DNA of 56,251 nucleotides from Erythrobacter sp. Its GTDB lineage: Bacteria; Pseudomonadota; Alphaproteobacteria; Sphingomonadales; Sphingomonadaceae. Below, piece by piece: positions 1-9,800 of this stretch. A program made the position numbers and the translations under genes. The notes beneath the pieces were generated by a model. It saw only the letters and a program-made list of their open reading frames with translations. It was not told where the DNA came from and did not search any database. The DNA lies in assembly GCA_024642335.1 (NCBI GenBank), contig JAHEBH010000013.1, positions 1-56,251 of the forward strand, given 5' to 3'. How positions within the stretch are numbered: the first letter of the stretch is position 1; the number at the start of each line of letters is the position of its first letter.

Positions 1-159
1 GCACGCTGGGTGAAGCAGATCGACAAGCGCCCCGGTGCCATCCGTGGCCGCCTGGTCAACACGCAGGCGATGAGCGAGCGCCACTCGGCGGCGGATTTCG
101 ACAAGGTCGAGGATCGCAGCCTGTTCAATCCTGTGCGGACACGGCCGGATAGTCTTTGA
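1..159 (+). CDS. C-terminal end of an unidentified protein (5' truncated)
   Basis: An open frame enters at base 1 and runs 52 codons to a TGA at 157-159. The visible protein is hydrophilic and rich in Arg, Asp and Ser (it contains KQIDKRPGAIRGRL and ends RPDSL). It has no membrane segment and no motif I recognise. Codon use is GC-rich like the neighbouring genes, which supports a real coding end. The start lies outside the window. A palindromic repeat begins 11 bases after the stop, as is common for 3' ends here. Function is unknown; a SnoaL-like tail is only a guess and is not claimed. Confidence 0.6.
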   Translation, partial: ARWVKQIDKRPGAIRGRLVNTQAMSERHSAADFDKVEDRSLFNPVRTRPDSL

Positions 160-169
160 ACCGGTAAAG

Positions 170-272
170 CCCCCTCCTCTTCAGAGGAGGGGGTTTGGGG
201 GTGGTGCACAGTAGCGGCGCGACCTTGCGGTCGCGATACCACCCCTCGGTCCCCTCCTTTGAAAAGGAGGGG
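170..272. repeat. Composite palindromic intergenic repeat (REP-like)
   Basis: Three hairpins lie side by side between the first gene end and the convergent TonB receptor. The first is 170-193, with 11-bp arms around TC. The second is 218-235, CGCGACC-TTGC-GGTCGCG, nested inside an outer pairing of 198-205 with 238-245 (GGGGTGGT/ACCACCCC). The third is 251-272, with 10-bp arms around GA. The first and third share the CCCCTCCT/AGGAGGGG ends. The layout resembles REP-type elements at the 3' ends of convergent genes, and it may also terminate transcription from both sides. Confidence 0.75.
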
Positions 273-280
273 AGGCCCAT

Positions 281-2524
281 CTAAAACCGCGCCGTTCCTT
301 CGACACCGAATACCCTTGGCCGTGCCTTGAAGACGAAGCCGCCGGGCGAGAATTCGGCGTTGTACTTCTCGTTGAAGAGGTTGGTCGCAAAGCCATAGAT
401 GCCGATGTTGTCGAATTCGACACCTGCACGCGCATTCACCAGGTGAATCGGATCGCGCACCGTCGAATTGGGAACATCCCACCAAGTGCGGCCCGTGCGG
501 CGATAATCGACGCGGAACAAGGCGTTGATGCCGTCCACACTGTCGCCGAACAACTGCGGTGTGTACTGCGCGCCGAGATTGAACGTGGTGCGCGAGATCA
601 ACGGTGCCTCATTGCCGATCGACCCGGCATCGGGGAAGCTCTTGATCTTGCTGTCGGTCAGGCCCCAGGCCGCGTTGAAGGCGATATCGGGATGCGGCCG
701 CAGCGTTGCTTCCAGCTCCAGGCCGTTGATCCGCGTCTTGGGCACATTGCCCAGGTTCTGGGTCGAGTTGGTAGGCAGATAGACGAAGAAATAGGAGTTC
801 TTCGAGAGCGTCGTATAGGCAGCGCCATTGAACGTGAGCATGTTGCCGGCCAGCTGCGACTTGAAGCCGAGTTCGAAGGTATCGGCCGTTTCGGCCTCGA
901 AGATGTCCCCCACTCCGACGAAGTTGTTGGCCAAGGCCACCGTGCCGACACCGGTCTGGTTGAACCCGCCCGAACGGAAGCCGCGCGAATAGCCACCGTA
1001 AAGCGTCATGTCATTGCTGGGCGTGTAGGTCAGCGTGAGTTTGGGCTGCCAGGCGCTGAAATTGCGCGTGCGGACATCGCCCTGCGCACTTTGCGGAGCG
1101 CCATAGAGGCTGGCGATATAGTTGATGTAGCCGAGCCATGCGTCAGGCGTCTCGGTGGTATTCTTGCGATGATCGTGATCATAGCGCAGCGAGCCGTCGA
1201 CCCGGAATTGGTCGGAGAACTGGTAGCCGAGGTTGGCGAAGACCGACCACGCAAAATTGTCCTGCGTATCCGACAGGAAGGAATATTGCGGATTGTTCGG
1301 ATTGGTCGACGGTACGCGATAGACCGGGAATACGCCCTGATCGAGATCCAGCATGTTGCCGGTCGAGATGAAGCGATCTGTCGAAATCAGGTAACCGCCG
1401 AACATCCAGAACAGGTCCTGGTTTGACGGGCTCTCGAAACGCAGTTCCTGGCTGAAGGCCTCGACGTCGAGATACTGGCTCTGGTTGAGGTCGGTACTGC
1501 CTGAAAAACAGTAATCTTGCGGGAGCGCGCAAAAGGCTTCGTCGGTCGGCAGGAAGTCGAAGGCATCGCCGGTGATGATCTCGTCCACCGTGTCGTAAGA
1601 AGTGATCGAAGTGACCGTGAATCCATCAGCTTGGTAGGTCAGCTTGGCCGACAAATTATAGATGTTGCGGTTGTCGATACCGGCATTGTTGACCCTCACC
1701 GGCAGGCTGGTGTCGTTCACGTCACCGACGATGTTGAAATAGAAGCCTTGCGTGCGCAGCTGGTCGAGCGAACCGCGGAGGTCGAGTTCGAAATTGTCGG
1801 ACAGGTCGAACACCAGCCGACCGCGCAAGGACAGGTTTTCTACCGGGTCGGCGTCCTCGCCCAGATAGGGGTTGCGGATATAGCCATCGGTATCCTGCCA
1901 CGACCCCGACAGGCGGAAGCCGCCACTGTCGCCGATCGGCCCACTTACTCCACCGCGCAATGTATAGCCAAAGCCATTGTCGATCCCGGCAGTCACGCTG
2001 CCTTCAAGATGGTCGCTTGGCCCTTTTGTCGTCACCACGATCGCGCCGCCAATGGCGTTGCGACCATAGAGCGCGCCCTGCGGACCCTTGAGCACTTCGA
2101 TCTGCTCGATGTCGTACAGCGCCTGGTTGAACTGCGCGGGGTTCACCTGCAGCACGCCATCGACCACCGTTGCCACCGAAGGCTCGCTATTGCGGGCCTG
2201 GGTGATGCCGCGAATGATGACGAAGGCATTGCCCGCGTTCTGCGTTTCCACCAGGTTTACGTTGGGCGTCAGGTTGATGAAATCCGAAGGCTTGAGGATG
2301 CGGGCATCCTCGATCGCCTGCGCACTGAACGCGGTAATGGCGACAGGGGCGTCCTGCAGCGCGCTGTCACGGCGAAGGCCGGTGACCACGATGGTGTTGC
2401 CATCCTGCTGGCTGGCCTGCTCATCCCCGCTGCCGCCGTCCTGCGCAAAGGCCGGAACGGCCATGCAAAGCGCCAAGGCCAGGCCCGATGTCGAGCGCAA
2501 GGCAGTACGTGTCATTTTCCTCAT
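281..2524 (-). CDS. TonB-dependent outer-membrane receptor
   Basis: This 747-residue protein has a signal peptide ending at about Ala27-Gln28 (VPAFAQ) and a TonB box NTIVVTG at residues 43-49. A plug domain follows with the conserved VLKGPQGALYGRNAIGGAI segment. A long aromatic-rich beta-barrel ends in a C-terminal Phe (EGTARF), as needed for barrel assembly. The length is usual for the family. The ATG is preceded by GGGAGG at good spacing. Such receptors import scarce or bulky substrates across the outer membrane with TonB-ExbBD energy. The style (RGITQARNSEPSVATVVDGV) is that of the sphingomonad receptors for organic substrates rather than classic siderophores, but the ligand cannot be read from sequence. 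It is monocistronic here. Confidence 0.93.
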   Translation of the reverse strand: MRKMTRTALRSTSGLALALCMAVPAFAQDGGSGDEQASQQDGNTIVVTGLRRDSALQDAPVAITAFSAQAIEDARILKPSDFINLTPNVNLVETQNAGNAFVIIRGITQARNSEPSVATVVDGVLQVNPAQFNQALYDIEQIEVLKGPQGALYGRNAIGGAIVVTTKGPSDHLEGSVTAGIDNGFGYTLRGGVSGPIGDSGGFRLSGSWQDTDGYIRNPYLGEDADPVENLSLRGRLVFDLSDNFELDLRGSLDQLRTQGFYFNIVGDVNDTSLPVRVNNAGIDNRNIYNLSAKLTYQADGFTVTSITSYDTVDEIITGDAFDFLPTDEAFCALPQDYCFSGSTDLNQSQYLDVEAFSQELRFESPSNQDLFWMFGGYLISTDRFISTGNMLDLDQGVFPVYRVPSTNPNNPQYSFLSDTQDNFAWSVFANLGYQFSDQFRVDGSLRYDHDHRKNTTETPDAWLGYINYIASLYGAPQSAQGDVRTRNFSAWQPKLTLTYTPSNDMTLYGGYSRGFRSGGFNQTGVGTVALANNFVGVGDIFEAETADTFELGFKSQLAGNMLTFNGAAYTTLSKNSYFFVYLPTNSTQNLGNVPKTRINGLELEATLRPHPDIAFNAAWGLTDSKIKSFPDAGSIGNEAPLISRTTFNLGAQYTPQLFGDSVDGINALFRVDYRRTGRTWWDVPNSTVRDPIHLVNARAGVEFDNIGIYGFATNLFNEKYNAEFSPGGFVFKARPRVFGVEGTARF

Positions 2525-2654
2525 AACGATCCTCCCACCTGATTGTTATTTTGGGGGTTTATGCGCCATTTTTCCGCGCTTGACCATTCCTGATACTGAT
2601 TGCCCCCTTCCTTTCGTGCAAGGCAACGTTATATGGGCGCCTTCGCGCTCGTGC

Positions 2655-2729
2655 TGGGGCGTCGCCAAGTGGTAAGGCAGCGGCTTTTGATGCCGCCATT
2701 CGCAGGTTCGAATCCTGCCGCCCCAGCCA
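2655..2729 (+). tRNA. tRNA-Gln (anticodon UUG)
   Basis: A complete cloverleaf is visible. The acceptor stem TGGGGCG (2655-2661) pairs with CGCCCCA (2719-2725). The anticodon loop CTTTTGA carries TTG. The T arm is GCAGG-TTCGAAT-CCTGC (2702-2718). The discriminator is G2726 and CCA (2727-2729) is encoded. Anticodon TTG with a U-A first acceptor pair fits glutamine. The gene sits in the divergent gap after the TonB receptor start and ends seven bases before the stop of the convergent flippase gene. Confidence 0.96.
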
Positions 2730-2736
2730 GTTCTTC

Positions 2737-3972
2737 TTAGGCAACGCGCTCCAGTTTCCTGTTCGCCAGGTAGAGGCCCGCCACTGTCACCACGCTTGCA
2801 CCGAGCACCGACATCGAGGCGCCGGCGACGCCGTGCAAATCGATCAGCCAGCCCAGCAGGGCCAGGCCAATCAAAGTCGGGACAAGGCGCAGCAGGAAGT
2901 TGGTGATCGCCTTTCCGCGGGCAACCAGCAGCGCTTCCAGGCTGGCACCAACCAGCTCAACCGCTGCGGCGGCGGCAAGAAGGATCATGGGTGTATAGGC
3001 GGTGATGAAGTCTTCACCGGCGATGATCCCGATAATCCAGCGTCCCGCAATCAGCGCCAGCAAGACCGAAGCGATGCCGGTGACGACAGCGATGCGGGTG
3101 ATACGTCCGACAATCTCCCGCGCCACTTCGGGCGAGCGCACCAGTTCAGGGTAGGTCGCCTTGAGCAGCGCCTGGGCCAGCTTCAGCAGGCCTTCCCCCA
3201 CCTGCATGGCCACGCGATAGATGCCTGCAATTGCGGCTCCTCCCAACGCGCCCACCAGCAACACCAGCAATTGCCGCGACGCGATCACCACCATTGCCGA
3301 AAATGCAGTTCCCAGGACAAAGTTCCACGCGCCCACTTCGCGCCCGGGAATGCGGGTAAGGCTGATGTGCTTCCAGAAGATCGGCTGTATCTTGCGGGCA
3401 AGGCCCCAATACATGGCCGCAGTCGCCACTTCCCCAGCGGCCCAGACCAGCAGGAAGCCGGTGATGGTAGGATCGACCAGCGCCACAATCCCCGCGCCGG
3501 TGACACGCACGATCGAAGTGGTCGAATCCGCCGTGGCCGCGCGGGCATAACGATCATGCAGACGCAGGATTCCGGTGGGTGTGGAACGGATCGAAAGCAG
3601 CGAGACCACGGTAAAGCCGAAAGCCGCCGTCCGCAGTTCGGGCGGCAGCGGAAGCCAGTCACCCGCAAAGGCAAGGATCAGCGCGGCAGCAATAGTGCCA
3701 AGCACGATGGTGACCCCGTCCAGCGCCAGTGCGAATCCTGTGGCGTCGGGCAGTTCCTCCTTGCTCTGGCCCCACCGCACGATTGCCTGCCAGGTCTGGA
3801 AGCTGCAAAAGCCGACCAGCGCCTGCGCAAAGGTTACGCACAGGATAAACTGGCCGAAACTTTCCAGGCCCAGTGAACGCGTCGCCAGCGCAAGATAGGC
3901 GAGGCTCAGCACGCCGTTCACGCCGCGCGCGCCCATCAGCCATCCGGTGTTTGTCAGCGCGCGGCGTATCAT
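2737..3972 (-). CDS. Polysaccharide flippase-like multispan membrane protein (Wzx/MATE-like)
   Basis: The protein has about 411 residues with roughly twelve hydrophobic segments across its length and an N-terminal basic stretch (MIRRALTNTGWLMGARG). This is typical of the polysaccharide biosynthesis / oligosaccharide flippase group of the MOP superfamily, which moves lipid-linked glycans across the inner membrane. The frame continues upstream to a TTG at 4008, but the ATG at 3970-3972 gives the usual start just before the first amphipathic helix. Neither start has a strong ribosome site. No other glycan gene adjoins it; the nearest (a GT2 and a nucleotide-sugar dehydrogenase) are 25 kb away. 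It runs opposite to the VOC-sulfatase pair across an 80-base gap. Substrate unknown. Confidence 0.75.
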   Translation of the reverse strand: MIRRALTNTGWLMGARGVNGVLSLAYLALATRSLGLESFGQFILCVTFAQALVGFCSFQTWQAIVRWGQSKEELPDATGFALALDGVTIVLGTIAAALILAFAGDWLPLPPELRTAAFGFTVVSLLSIRSTPTGILRLHDRYARAATADSTTSIVRVTGAGIVALVDPTITGFLLVWAAGEVATAAMYWGLARKIQPIFWKHISLTRIPGREVGAWNFVLGTAFSAMVVIASRQLLVLLVGALGGAAIAGIYRVAMQVGEGLLKLAQALLKATYPELVRSPEVAREIVGRITRIAVVTGIASVLLALIAGRWIIGIIAGEDFITAYTPMILLAAAAAVELVGASLEALLVARGKAITNFLLRLVPTLIGLALLGWLIDLHGVAGASMSVLGASVVTVAGLYLANRKLERVA

Positions 3973-4052
3973 GGCTTGCCCACTGCCCGAGAAAGCCCGC
4001 AATTGCAAAAGCGCAATGCCGCTGTAGGTCTAAGGGCGACAGGGAGAATCCA

Positions 4053-4445
4053 ATGGCAGACAATTCGATCCGGCTTGCCTTCATCAAGCTCAACGTCAAA
4101 CCGATGGAACCGGCGCTGGCATTCTGGCGGCAGGCTTTCGGATTCGAGGTGCGCCAGACTTATGACGAACCTGCATTCCTTGAGCACATCCTGAACCTTC
4201 CAGGGCAGGATGGCGGGCTGAGCCTGATGCTGGTCGAACCGAAGGAGGAGGTGGATCTCTCGGTCGGCCACGCCCACGGCCCGATCGGCCTGACCTGCAG
4301 CGATATAGTGACCACGCTGGAAAGCGCGCTGGCTGCCGGTGGCGAGAAGACCATGGACATTACCGAAGTCGCACCCGGCATCCGCGTCTGCCTGCTCAAA
4401 TCACCGCAGGGGCATGAAATCGAGCTGGTGCAGGCAGGCGGCTGA
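4053..4445 (+). CDS. VOC-family (glyoxalase/bleomycin-resistance fold) protein
   Basis: This 130-residue protein opens IRLAFIKLNVKPMEPALAFW and closes GHEIELVQAGG, the beta-alpha-beta-beta-beta pattern of one vicinal-oxygen-chelate unit. The final Glu in HEIELV is at the usual metal-ligand position. The ATG follows AGGGAGA by a good spacing. The stop lies five bases before the sulfatase ATG at 4451, so the two are very probably one transcript. VOC proteins include lyases, dioxygenases and isomerases; which one this is cannot be told. The pairing suggests it handles the desulfated product or a related metabolite, which is inference. Confidence 0.8.
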   Translation: MADNSIRLAFIKLNVKPMEPALAFWRQAFGFEVRQTYDEPAFLEHILNLPGQDGGLSLMLVEPKEEVDLSVGHAHGPIGLTCSDIVTTLESALAAGGEKTMDITEVAPGIRVCLLKSPQGHEIELVQAGG

Positions 4446-4450
4446 GACAG

Positions 4451-5767
4451 ATGGAAAACCGTCCGAATATCGTCTTTATCATGGCCGACGACCTCGGCTG
4501 GGCGGACCTGTCCTGCTACGGGCGCGAAGATTACGAGACACCCGCGATCGATGCCCTGGCGGCACAGGGCATGCGTTTCACCCACGCCTATGCCAACTCT
4601 GCAGTCTGCACGGCGACACGGGTGGCACTGATGACCGGGCTATACCAGTACCGCCTGCCAATAGGGCTGGAAGAACCGCTGCAGGGGCGCGATATCGGCC
4701 TGTCGCCGGAAAAGCCAACCTTGCCCTCGCTGCTTGGCGAGGCAGGATATCGCACCGCGTTGGTGGGCAAATGGCACCTGGGCGACCTGCCGAAATATTG
4801 CCCGCTCAAGAGCGGCTTCGACATCTTCTGGGGCATTCGCGGCGGCGGGGTCGATTATTTCACGCATGAGCTGAACGGCGAGAACGATCTGTGGGACGGC
4901 GAGACCAATATCGACCGGGTCGGCTATCTCACCGATCTTCTCGGCGATCGTGCGGTCGAGTTGCTGGAGGAGTTCTCCAAGACTGATGCCCCCTTCTTCC
5001 TCAACCTCAACTTCACCGCACCGCACTGGCCGTGGGAGGGGCCCGATGACCGGGCCGAAAGCGACCGCTTGAAGGCCAAGCAGGATGATCCCATGCCGAT
5101 CCTGCACTGGGATGGCGGAGACCTGGCCACCTATGCGGCGATGGTGCGCAACATGGACGACAATGTCGCCAAGCTGACGAGGGCGCTCGTCCGCCTGGGA
5201 ATGGCGGACAACACCATCGTGGTCTTCACATCCGACAATGGCGGGGAACGTTTTTCCAAACCCTGGCCATTCGTGGGCAAGAAGACCGAACTGCTCGAAG
5301 GAGGCCTGAGGATCCCCTGCATCGTTCGCTGGCCAGGTGTCGCAACGCCCGGCAGCACGAGCGACGCGCAGGTGGCGACGATGGACTGGCTGCCGACCTT
5401 TCTTGCTGCTGTGGGAATTCCGGCTGGTTCCGCGATTTCCTCCGATGGAACGGACATCCGGTCCGCCGTCGCCGGTGGCGGCCTGCAGGACCGCACGCTA
5501 TTCTGGCGCTTTGCCGCCCATGACCAGAAGGCAGCACGTCGCGGCAAGTGGAAATACCTGCAAATGGGCCGCAACGCCTTCCTGTTCGACATTGAAGCCG
5601 ATCCCATGGAACGCGCAAACCTGAAGGACCGGGAGCCGGAGATCTTCCGTTCACTGAGCGACGACTGGCAGGCCTGGAACCGTACCATGCTGCCTCCCGA
5701 TCCGCAGGCGGGGAGGCACAGCTTCACGGCAGACAGACTGGCCGAATATTACGGAGTGGACAGCTAG
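4451..5767 (+). CDS. Sulfatase, cytosolic paralogue (formylglycine-type arylsulfatase family)
   Basis: This 438-residue protein has all the main type I sulfatase landmarks. The metal ligands are in IMADDLGWADL (D13, D14). The formylglycine core is C53-T-A-T-R57, followed by VALMTG. GKWHLG carries K107 and H109, and TSDNGG carries D262 and N263. No signal peptide is visible, so it should act in the cytoplasm. The core has Ala where Pro is usual (CxPxR), a known but less common variant. It hydrolyses a sulfate ester; the substrate is unknown. It is closely similar to the Tat-exported sulfatase at 10144-11574 (shared ALVGKWHLG, RGGGVDY and KKTELLEGG). The 3' end overlaps the convergent LysR gene by four bases. 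No formylglycine-generating enzyme is in the window. Confidence 0.93.
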   Translation: MENRPNIVFIMADDLGWADLSCYGREDYETPAIDALAAQGMRFTHAYANSAVCTATRVALMTGLYQYRLPIGLEEPLQGRDIGLSPEKPTLPSLLGEAGYRTALVGKWHLGDLPKYCPLKSGFDIFWGIRGGGVDYFTHELNGENDLWDGETNIDRVGYLTDLLGDRAVELLEEFSKTDAPFFLNLNFTAPHWPWEGPDDRAESDRLKAKQDDPMPILHWDGGDLATYAAMVRNMDDNVAKLTRALVRLGMADNTIVVFTSDNGGERFSKPWPFVGKKTELLEGGLRIPCIVRWPGVATPGSTSDAQVATMDWLPTFLAAVGIPAGSAISSDGTDIRSAVAGGGLQDRTLFWRFAAHDQKAARRGKWKYLQMGRNAFLFDIEADPMERANLKDREPEIFRSLSDDWQAWNRTMLPPDPQAGRHSFTADRLAEYYGVDS

Positions 5768-6705
5768 GGCCAGTTGCGGCTGATCGCGGGATAATCAGGA
5801 TCGTCCAGCACGCTGGCCAGCAGGAAATTCTCGATCGTATCGTACTTCGGATCGGCCCCCAGGTCCTTGCGGTAATAGAGCAGGCGCCAGTTTTCCAGCG
5901 CGTAGAGTTGCACAACCTCCTTGCGCATCGAGGCAGGCAGGATCGCATCCGACAATGAAGCCACGCCCAGCCCCCTGTCGAGCATTGCCGCCATCACATC
6001 ATAATACTGCGTATGCCCGACGATATGGCGCGGATGGACACCGTGCTTCTCATAGTTGCGCAGGACCTCGCGCTCCTGCTTGCTTGTCGCCTTGGGAAGG
6101 ATGAAAGGGAGGCGGTTCAGTTCATCGGGCGACATCGGCAATTTGTGCCCCCTGGCATACTTCCGATGTCCGTATATCCCCCCACTGACCAGCGCCACCT
6201 CTTCAAAACCATCCGGCACCAGATGATCGGCGCGCTGGTTGATCAGCGCAAAATCATACCGCCCGCTCTCGACCGCATTGACAAGCTGCCCGAATGGCAG
6301 TTGCGCCTCGAACTCCAGTTCGACCAGCGGGTGCGCGGCAAAAAAGCTGTCGAGCTTCCTGCGGATGTAGGCATCGAACATGCCCTGGCCGACCAGTACC
6401 CTGAAGGTTGTGACCTTCTCTACATCCCTTGGGTCATGACGGCGATGGTTTGCCAGCGCTTCGCAGGCGCGCTGGAATTCGCGCAGATCACCGAGAAACG
6501 CCAGGCCTTCCGCCCGCAATGTGGGGCGCCTGCCCGGCTTTCGGTCAAACAACACAACGCCAAGCTGCTCCTCCAGCGTCTTGATCTGGTTGCTGACGGA
6601 GGCTTGGGAAATTCCCAGGTTCTCTGCCGTGCGGCGGAAACTCCGCGTGGAACTGAGGTTGGCAAAGACATCGAGCTGCCTGAGCGTGAAAGGAAGGTTA
6701 GCCAT
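5764..6705 (-). CDS. LysR-family transcriptional regulator
   Basis: This 313-residue protein has an N-terminal winged helix-turn-helix (LRQLDVFANLSSTRSFRRTA, then GISQASVSNQIKTLEEQLGV) at about residues 8-60. A linker and a periplasmic-binding-protein-like effector domain follow to the end, the normal size and layout of the family. It is transcribed divergently from the TonB receptor at 6849 across 143 bases, the classic arrangement in which a LysR protein controls its neighbour and itself. A 7-bp inverted repeat (6694-6733) spans its start. It converges with the sulfatase gene. It is the likely regulator of the sulfatase/TonB locus; the inducer is unknown. Confidence 0.93.
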   Translation of the reverse strand: MANLPFTLRQLDVFANLSSTRSFRRTAENLGISQASVSNQIKTLEEQLGVVLFDRKPGRRPTLRAEGLAFLGDLREFQRACEALANHRRHDPRDVEKVTTFRVLVGQGMFDAYIRRKLDSFFAAHPLVELEFEAQLPFGQLVNAVESGRYDFALINQRADHLVPDGFEEVALVSGGIYGHRKYARGHKLPMSPDELNRLPFILPKATSKQEREVLRNYEKHGVHPRHIVGHTQYYDVMAAMLDRGLGVASLSDAILPASMRKEVVQLYALENWRLLYYRKDLGADPKYDTIENFLLASVLDDPDYPAISRNWP

Positions 6706-6733
6706 TATAGGTCTTTAGCAAACCCATAACCTT
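6694..6733. promoter_or_regulatory. Inverted repeat in the lysR / TonB-receptor divergent region
   Basis: AAGGTTA (6694-6700) and TAACCTT (6727-6733) are perfect complements 26 bases apart, on either side of the lysR start codon (6703-6705). The position suits an autoregulatory operator, but no T-N11-A core was tied firmly to it. It is therefore a candidate only. Confidence 0.3.
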
Positions 6734-6848
6734 ACATCAATCTCTTATCATCACTTTGCCATGCGTTGCTTTCCTCAGCTGCGGGCTGCATCTGCGCGCC
6801 AACAAGAAGCCATCGGGTCCAAAGTTTTTACGGGGAGGAATACCTAAT

Positions 6849-9800
6849 ATGTCTCTGATGAAGAGCGGAGCGCGTCTATCGGCGCGCAATACGCGTAGCT
6901 GGATGGCCTGTGGCGCAAGCGCCCTGGCAATGGTCCTGAGTTCGAATGCCGTCATGGCGCAGGATACCGAAGAAGAGGAAGAGGATACGATCTTCATCAC
7001 CGGTACCCGTCTGGCAGTCCCGTCGGGCATGGAAACAGCCGTTCCGGTAACCGCGATCAACGAAGAAGAAATCGACAATCTCGATCCCGGCACGCTGATC
7101 CAGGCAATGAATGTGCTGCCGATCTTCATCAACAACGACACGCCGAACAGCAATGCCGGCTTCTTCGGACGTTCGGGTACCGGCAACCTCAACCTGCGCG
7201 GTCTGGGCACCAACCGTACGCTGACACTGCTTAACGGACGCCGACTGGCCCCGACCACCGCGTTCGGCGGCGCAGACGTCAACCTCATCCCTTCCGCCAT
7301 GCTGCGCGGCGTGGAGAACGTGACGGGCGGCGCATCGGCCGCTTACGGTACGGACGCCGTCGCAGGTGTGACCAACTTCCTGCTCGACACAGGTTTCACC
7401 GGCCTGGAACTTAACATCCAGGGTGGCATCACCGAACGTGGTGATGGCGAAAACTACGAAGCCAGCCTCGCCTACGGCACCCCCTTCGCAGGTGGTCGCG
7501 GCCATTTCCTTGTCGCTGGCGAAGTGAACGGCATGGAGCCGATCTGGAATTACAAGGGGCGCAACTGGTACCAGTCATTTGGCCCGATCGACACGGACGG
7601 CGACGGACTGTTCGAAGCGGTCCCTGGCGTCAAATCGAGCAGGGTCAGCTTTGACGGCATCATCAGTGCCGGCGGCGGTTTCGCCTTCAATGGCTATGAA
7701 TTCGACGGCAATGGCGGCCTTTCGCCCTTCGTGCTGGGTGGAGCTGCCAACGGTGCCGTGGGCGGCTTCGACGCCCGCAGTGCAGGCGGCAGCGGCGACG
7801 ACATCAATTGCGGCGAGATCTGCAACGTCTGGCCCGACACCGATCGCTATTCGATCTTCGCCTATGCTGATTACGAGGTGACCGACAACCTCCTGTTTTT
7901 CGCACAATACACCCGCGGCTATAGCCACCTCTACGAGAATGCCACACCGCGTGGTTCGGGCGTCGGCTTTCCGACGACCTTCACCATCTTCCGCGACAAC
8001 TTCTTCCTTGCGCGCGATTATCCCGCCGTGAACCAGGCGATGATCGACCAGAACATCGCCTCCTTCTCCTTGCGAAAGATGTGCAGCGTCGAGGATTGCG
8101 GCAATCTCTATTACGAGGAATGGAGCACGCAGAATGTCGGCACGGTCGGCTTCGAGGCTGAAATCGACAATGACGGCGGCTTCTTCGATCAGTGGCAGGT
8201 CGATGGTTACTACCAGTACGGCCATTCGCGGAAGAAGTGGGACCAATTCGGTTTCCGCGTAGACCGCATCCACGCCGCGCTCGACGCCGTCGATGATGGC
8301 ACGGGCAACCCGGTCTGTCGCGTAACCGCATTCGGCAGCACCGACTTCCCGGGCTGCGAACCGCTCAACCTGTTCGGTGCGGGCGCAGCCAGCGCTGCAG
8401 CGGTCGATTATGTCACCGGCTTCGAACCGGGGGTGAACATCACCACACCGCTGTTCTTCGCCGACACCGGCTTCGACCTCGGCATTACAGACAGCTACAC
8501 CTCGACCGCCGCCAAGCGGGCACTGACCACTTTCAAGCAGCATTTCGCCGAATTGAGCTTTGCCGGTAATGTGTTTGATCTTCCCGCAGGTCCCGTATCG
8601 CTGGCCTTTGGCGGTTCCTATCGCAAGGACTCAATCTACCAGATCAACCGCGACCCGGCGAACCAGTCTTCCAATCACGAAACCGGCCATCCGGTGCTGT
8701 GTTCGGGTGAATCGCCCGGCCTGCGCGGCGTGCCCGGCGGAGAGTGCGCTAACACTGTGGCCACGCAATACTCGAAGGTCTCGAACATTCAGGGTAGCGC
8801 GGACGTGAAGGAACTCTTCGCCGAAACGCTTCTCCCGGTCTTCGAAACCGGCACGGGCCAGCGCATGGGCATCAACCTTGCCGGTCGCTGGGCCGACTAT
8901 GAAGGTTCAGGCACAATCTGGTCCTACAAGGGCGGCGTCGAACTGCAGCTTGTTGAAGGGCTCCGTCTGCGCGGCACCTATTCGCGGGACGTTCGTGCGG
9001 CGAACCTGAACGAGCGGTACAACAAGACCGGTGGCGTCGGCAATTTCGTCGATCCGCGCATTACGGCAGCCGATACCACAGCGTGCCAAGCGACGGCGCC
9101 GTCCGGCACCAACTGCACCAATACCTACCAGGTCACGACCTTCTCGGGCGGCAACCCCAACGTGAGCCCTGAAGAAGCCGACACATGGACGGCCGGCGTT
9201 GTGTTCCAGCCGGAATTCCTGCCCGGCTTCTCGGCCTCGGTGGACTGGTTCAGCGTCGATATTTCAGGCGCCATCGGCCAGGTCGGCCTCGCCGAAGTTG
9301 GCCGTCGTTGCTACGAGGATCAGGATGCCGAATTCTGCGCTCTGATCACGGAGAATCCGTCGGCCACAACCCCGGCCGGCGGTTATCCGCTGGTCGTGCT
9401 TGCGGGTGACCAATATGTGAACGTTGCCCGCTCGACCGTTGAAGGCATTGACGCCGAGATTGGCTACAACACCGGCGTCAACATCTTCGGCGGCGATGAA
9501 AGCATCTCTGTCCGTGCATTCGGCACCTGGTTGCTTGAACGTGCGAACACCGGTGCGGCAACTGCCGGCAACAACTTCATGCCGGTCACGACCGAGTTCT
9601 CGGGCTATGGATCGTTCCCCAAGTTCCGGGGTACGGGTTTCATCACCTACAACAACGGCCCATTCAACGTGAACTTCACCGGTCGTTTGCTTGGCAGCAG
9701 CCAGGTCAACAACCTGGATATCACGCCGCTGCCGACCTACCCGCTCGAAGACAACAAGATTCCGTCGGTATTCTATCTTGATGCCCGTCTGAACTACGAC

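Noticed and set aside
443-1426. Long plus-strand frame of 327 codons
   Set aside because: It lies fully inside the TonB receptor gene on the other strand. Its protein lacks domains and is a GC-bias shadow.
2559-2744. 61-codon minus-strand frame with GRQDSNLRMA
   Set aside because: It is the antisense of the tRNA-Gln gene, a well-known spurious reading of tRNA sequences.
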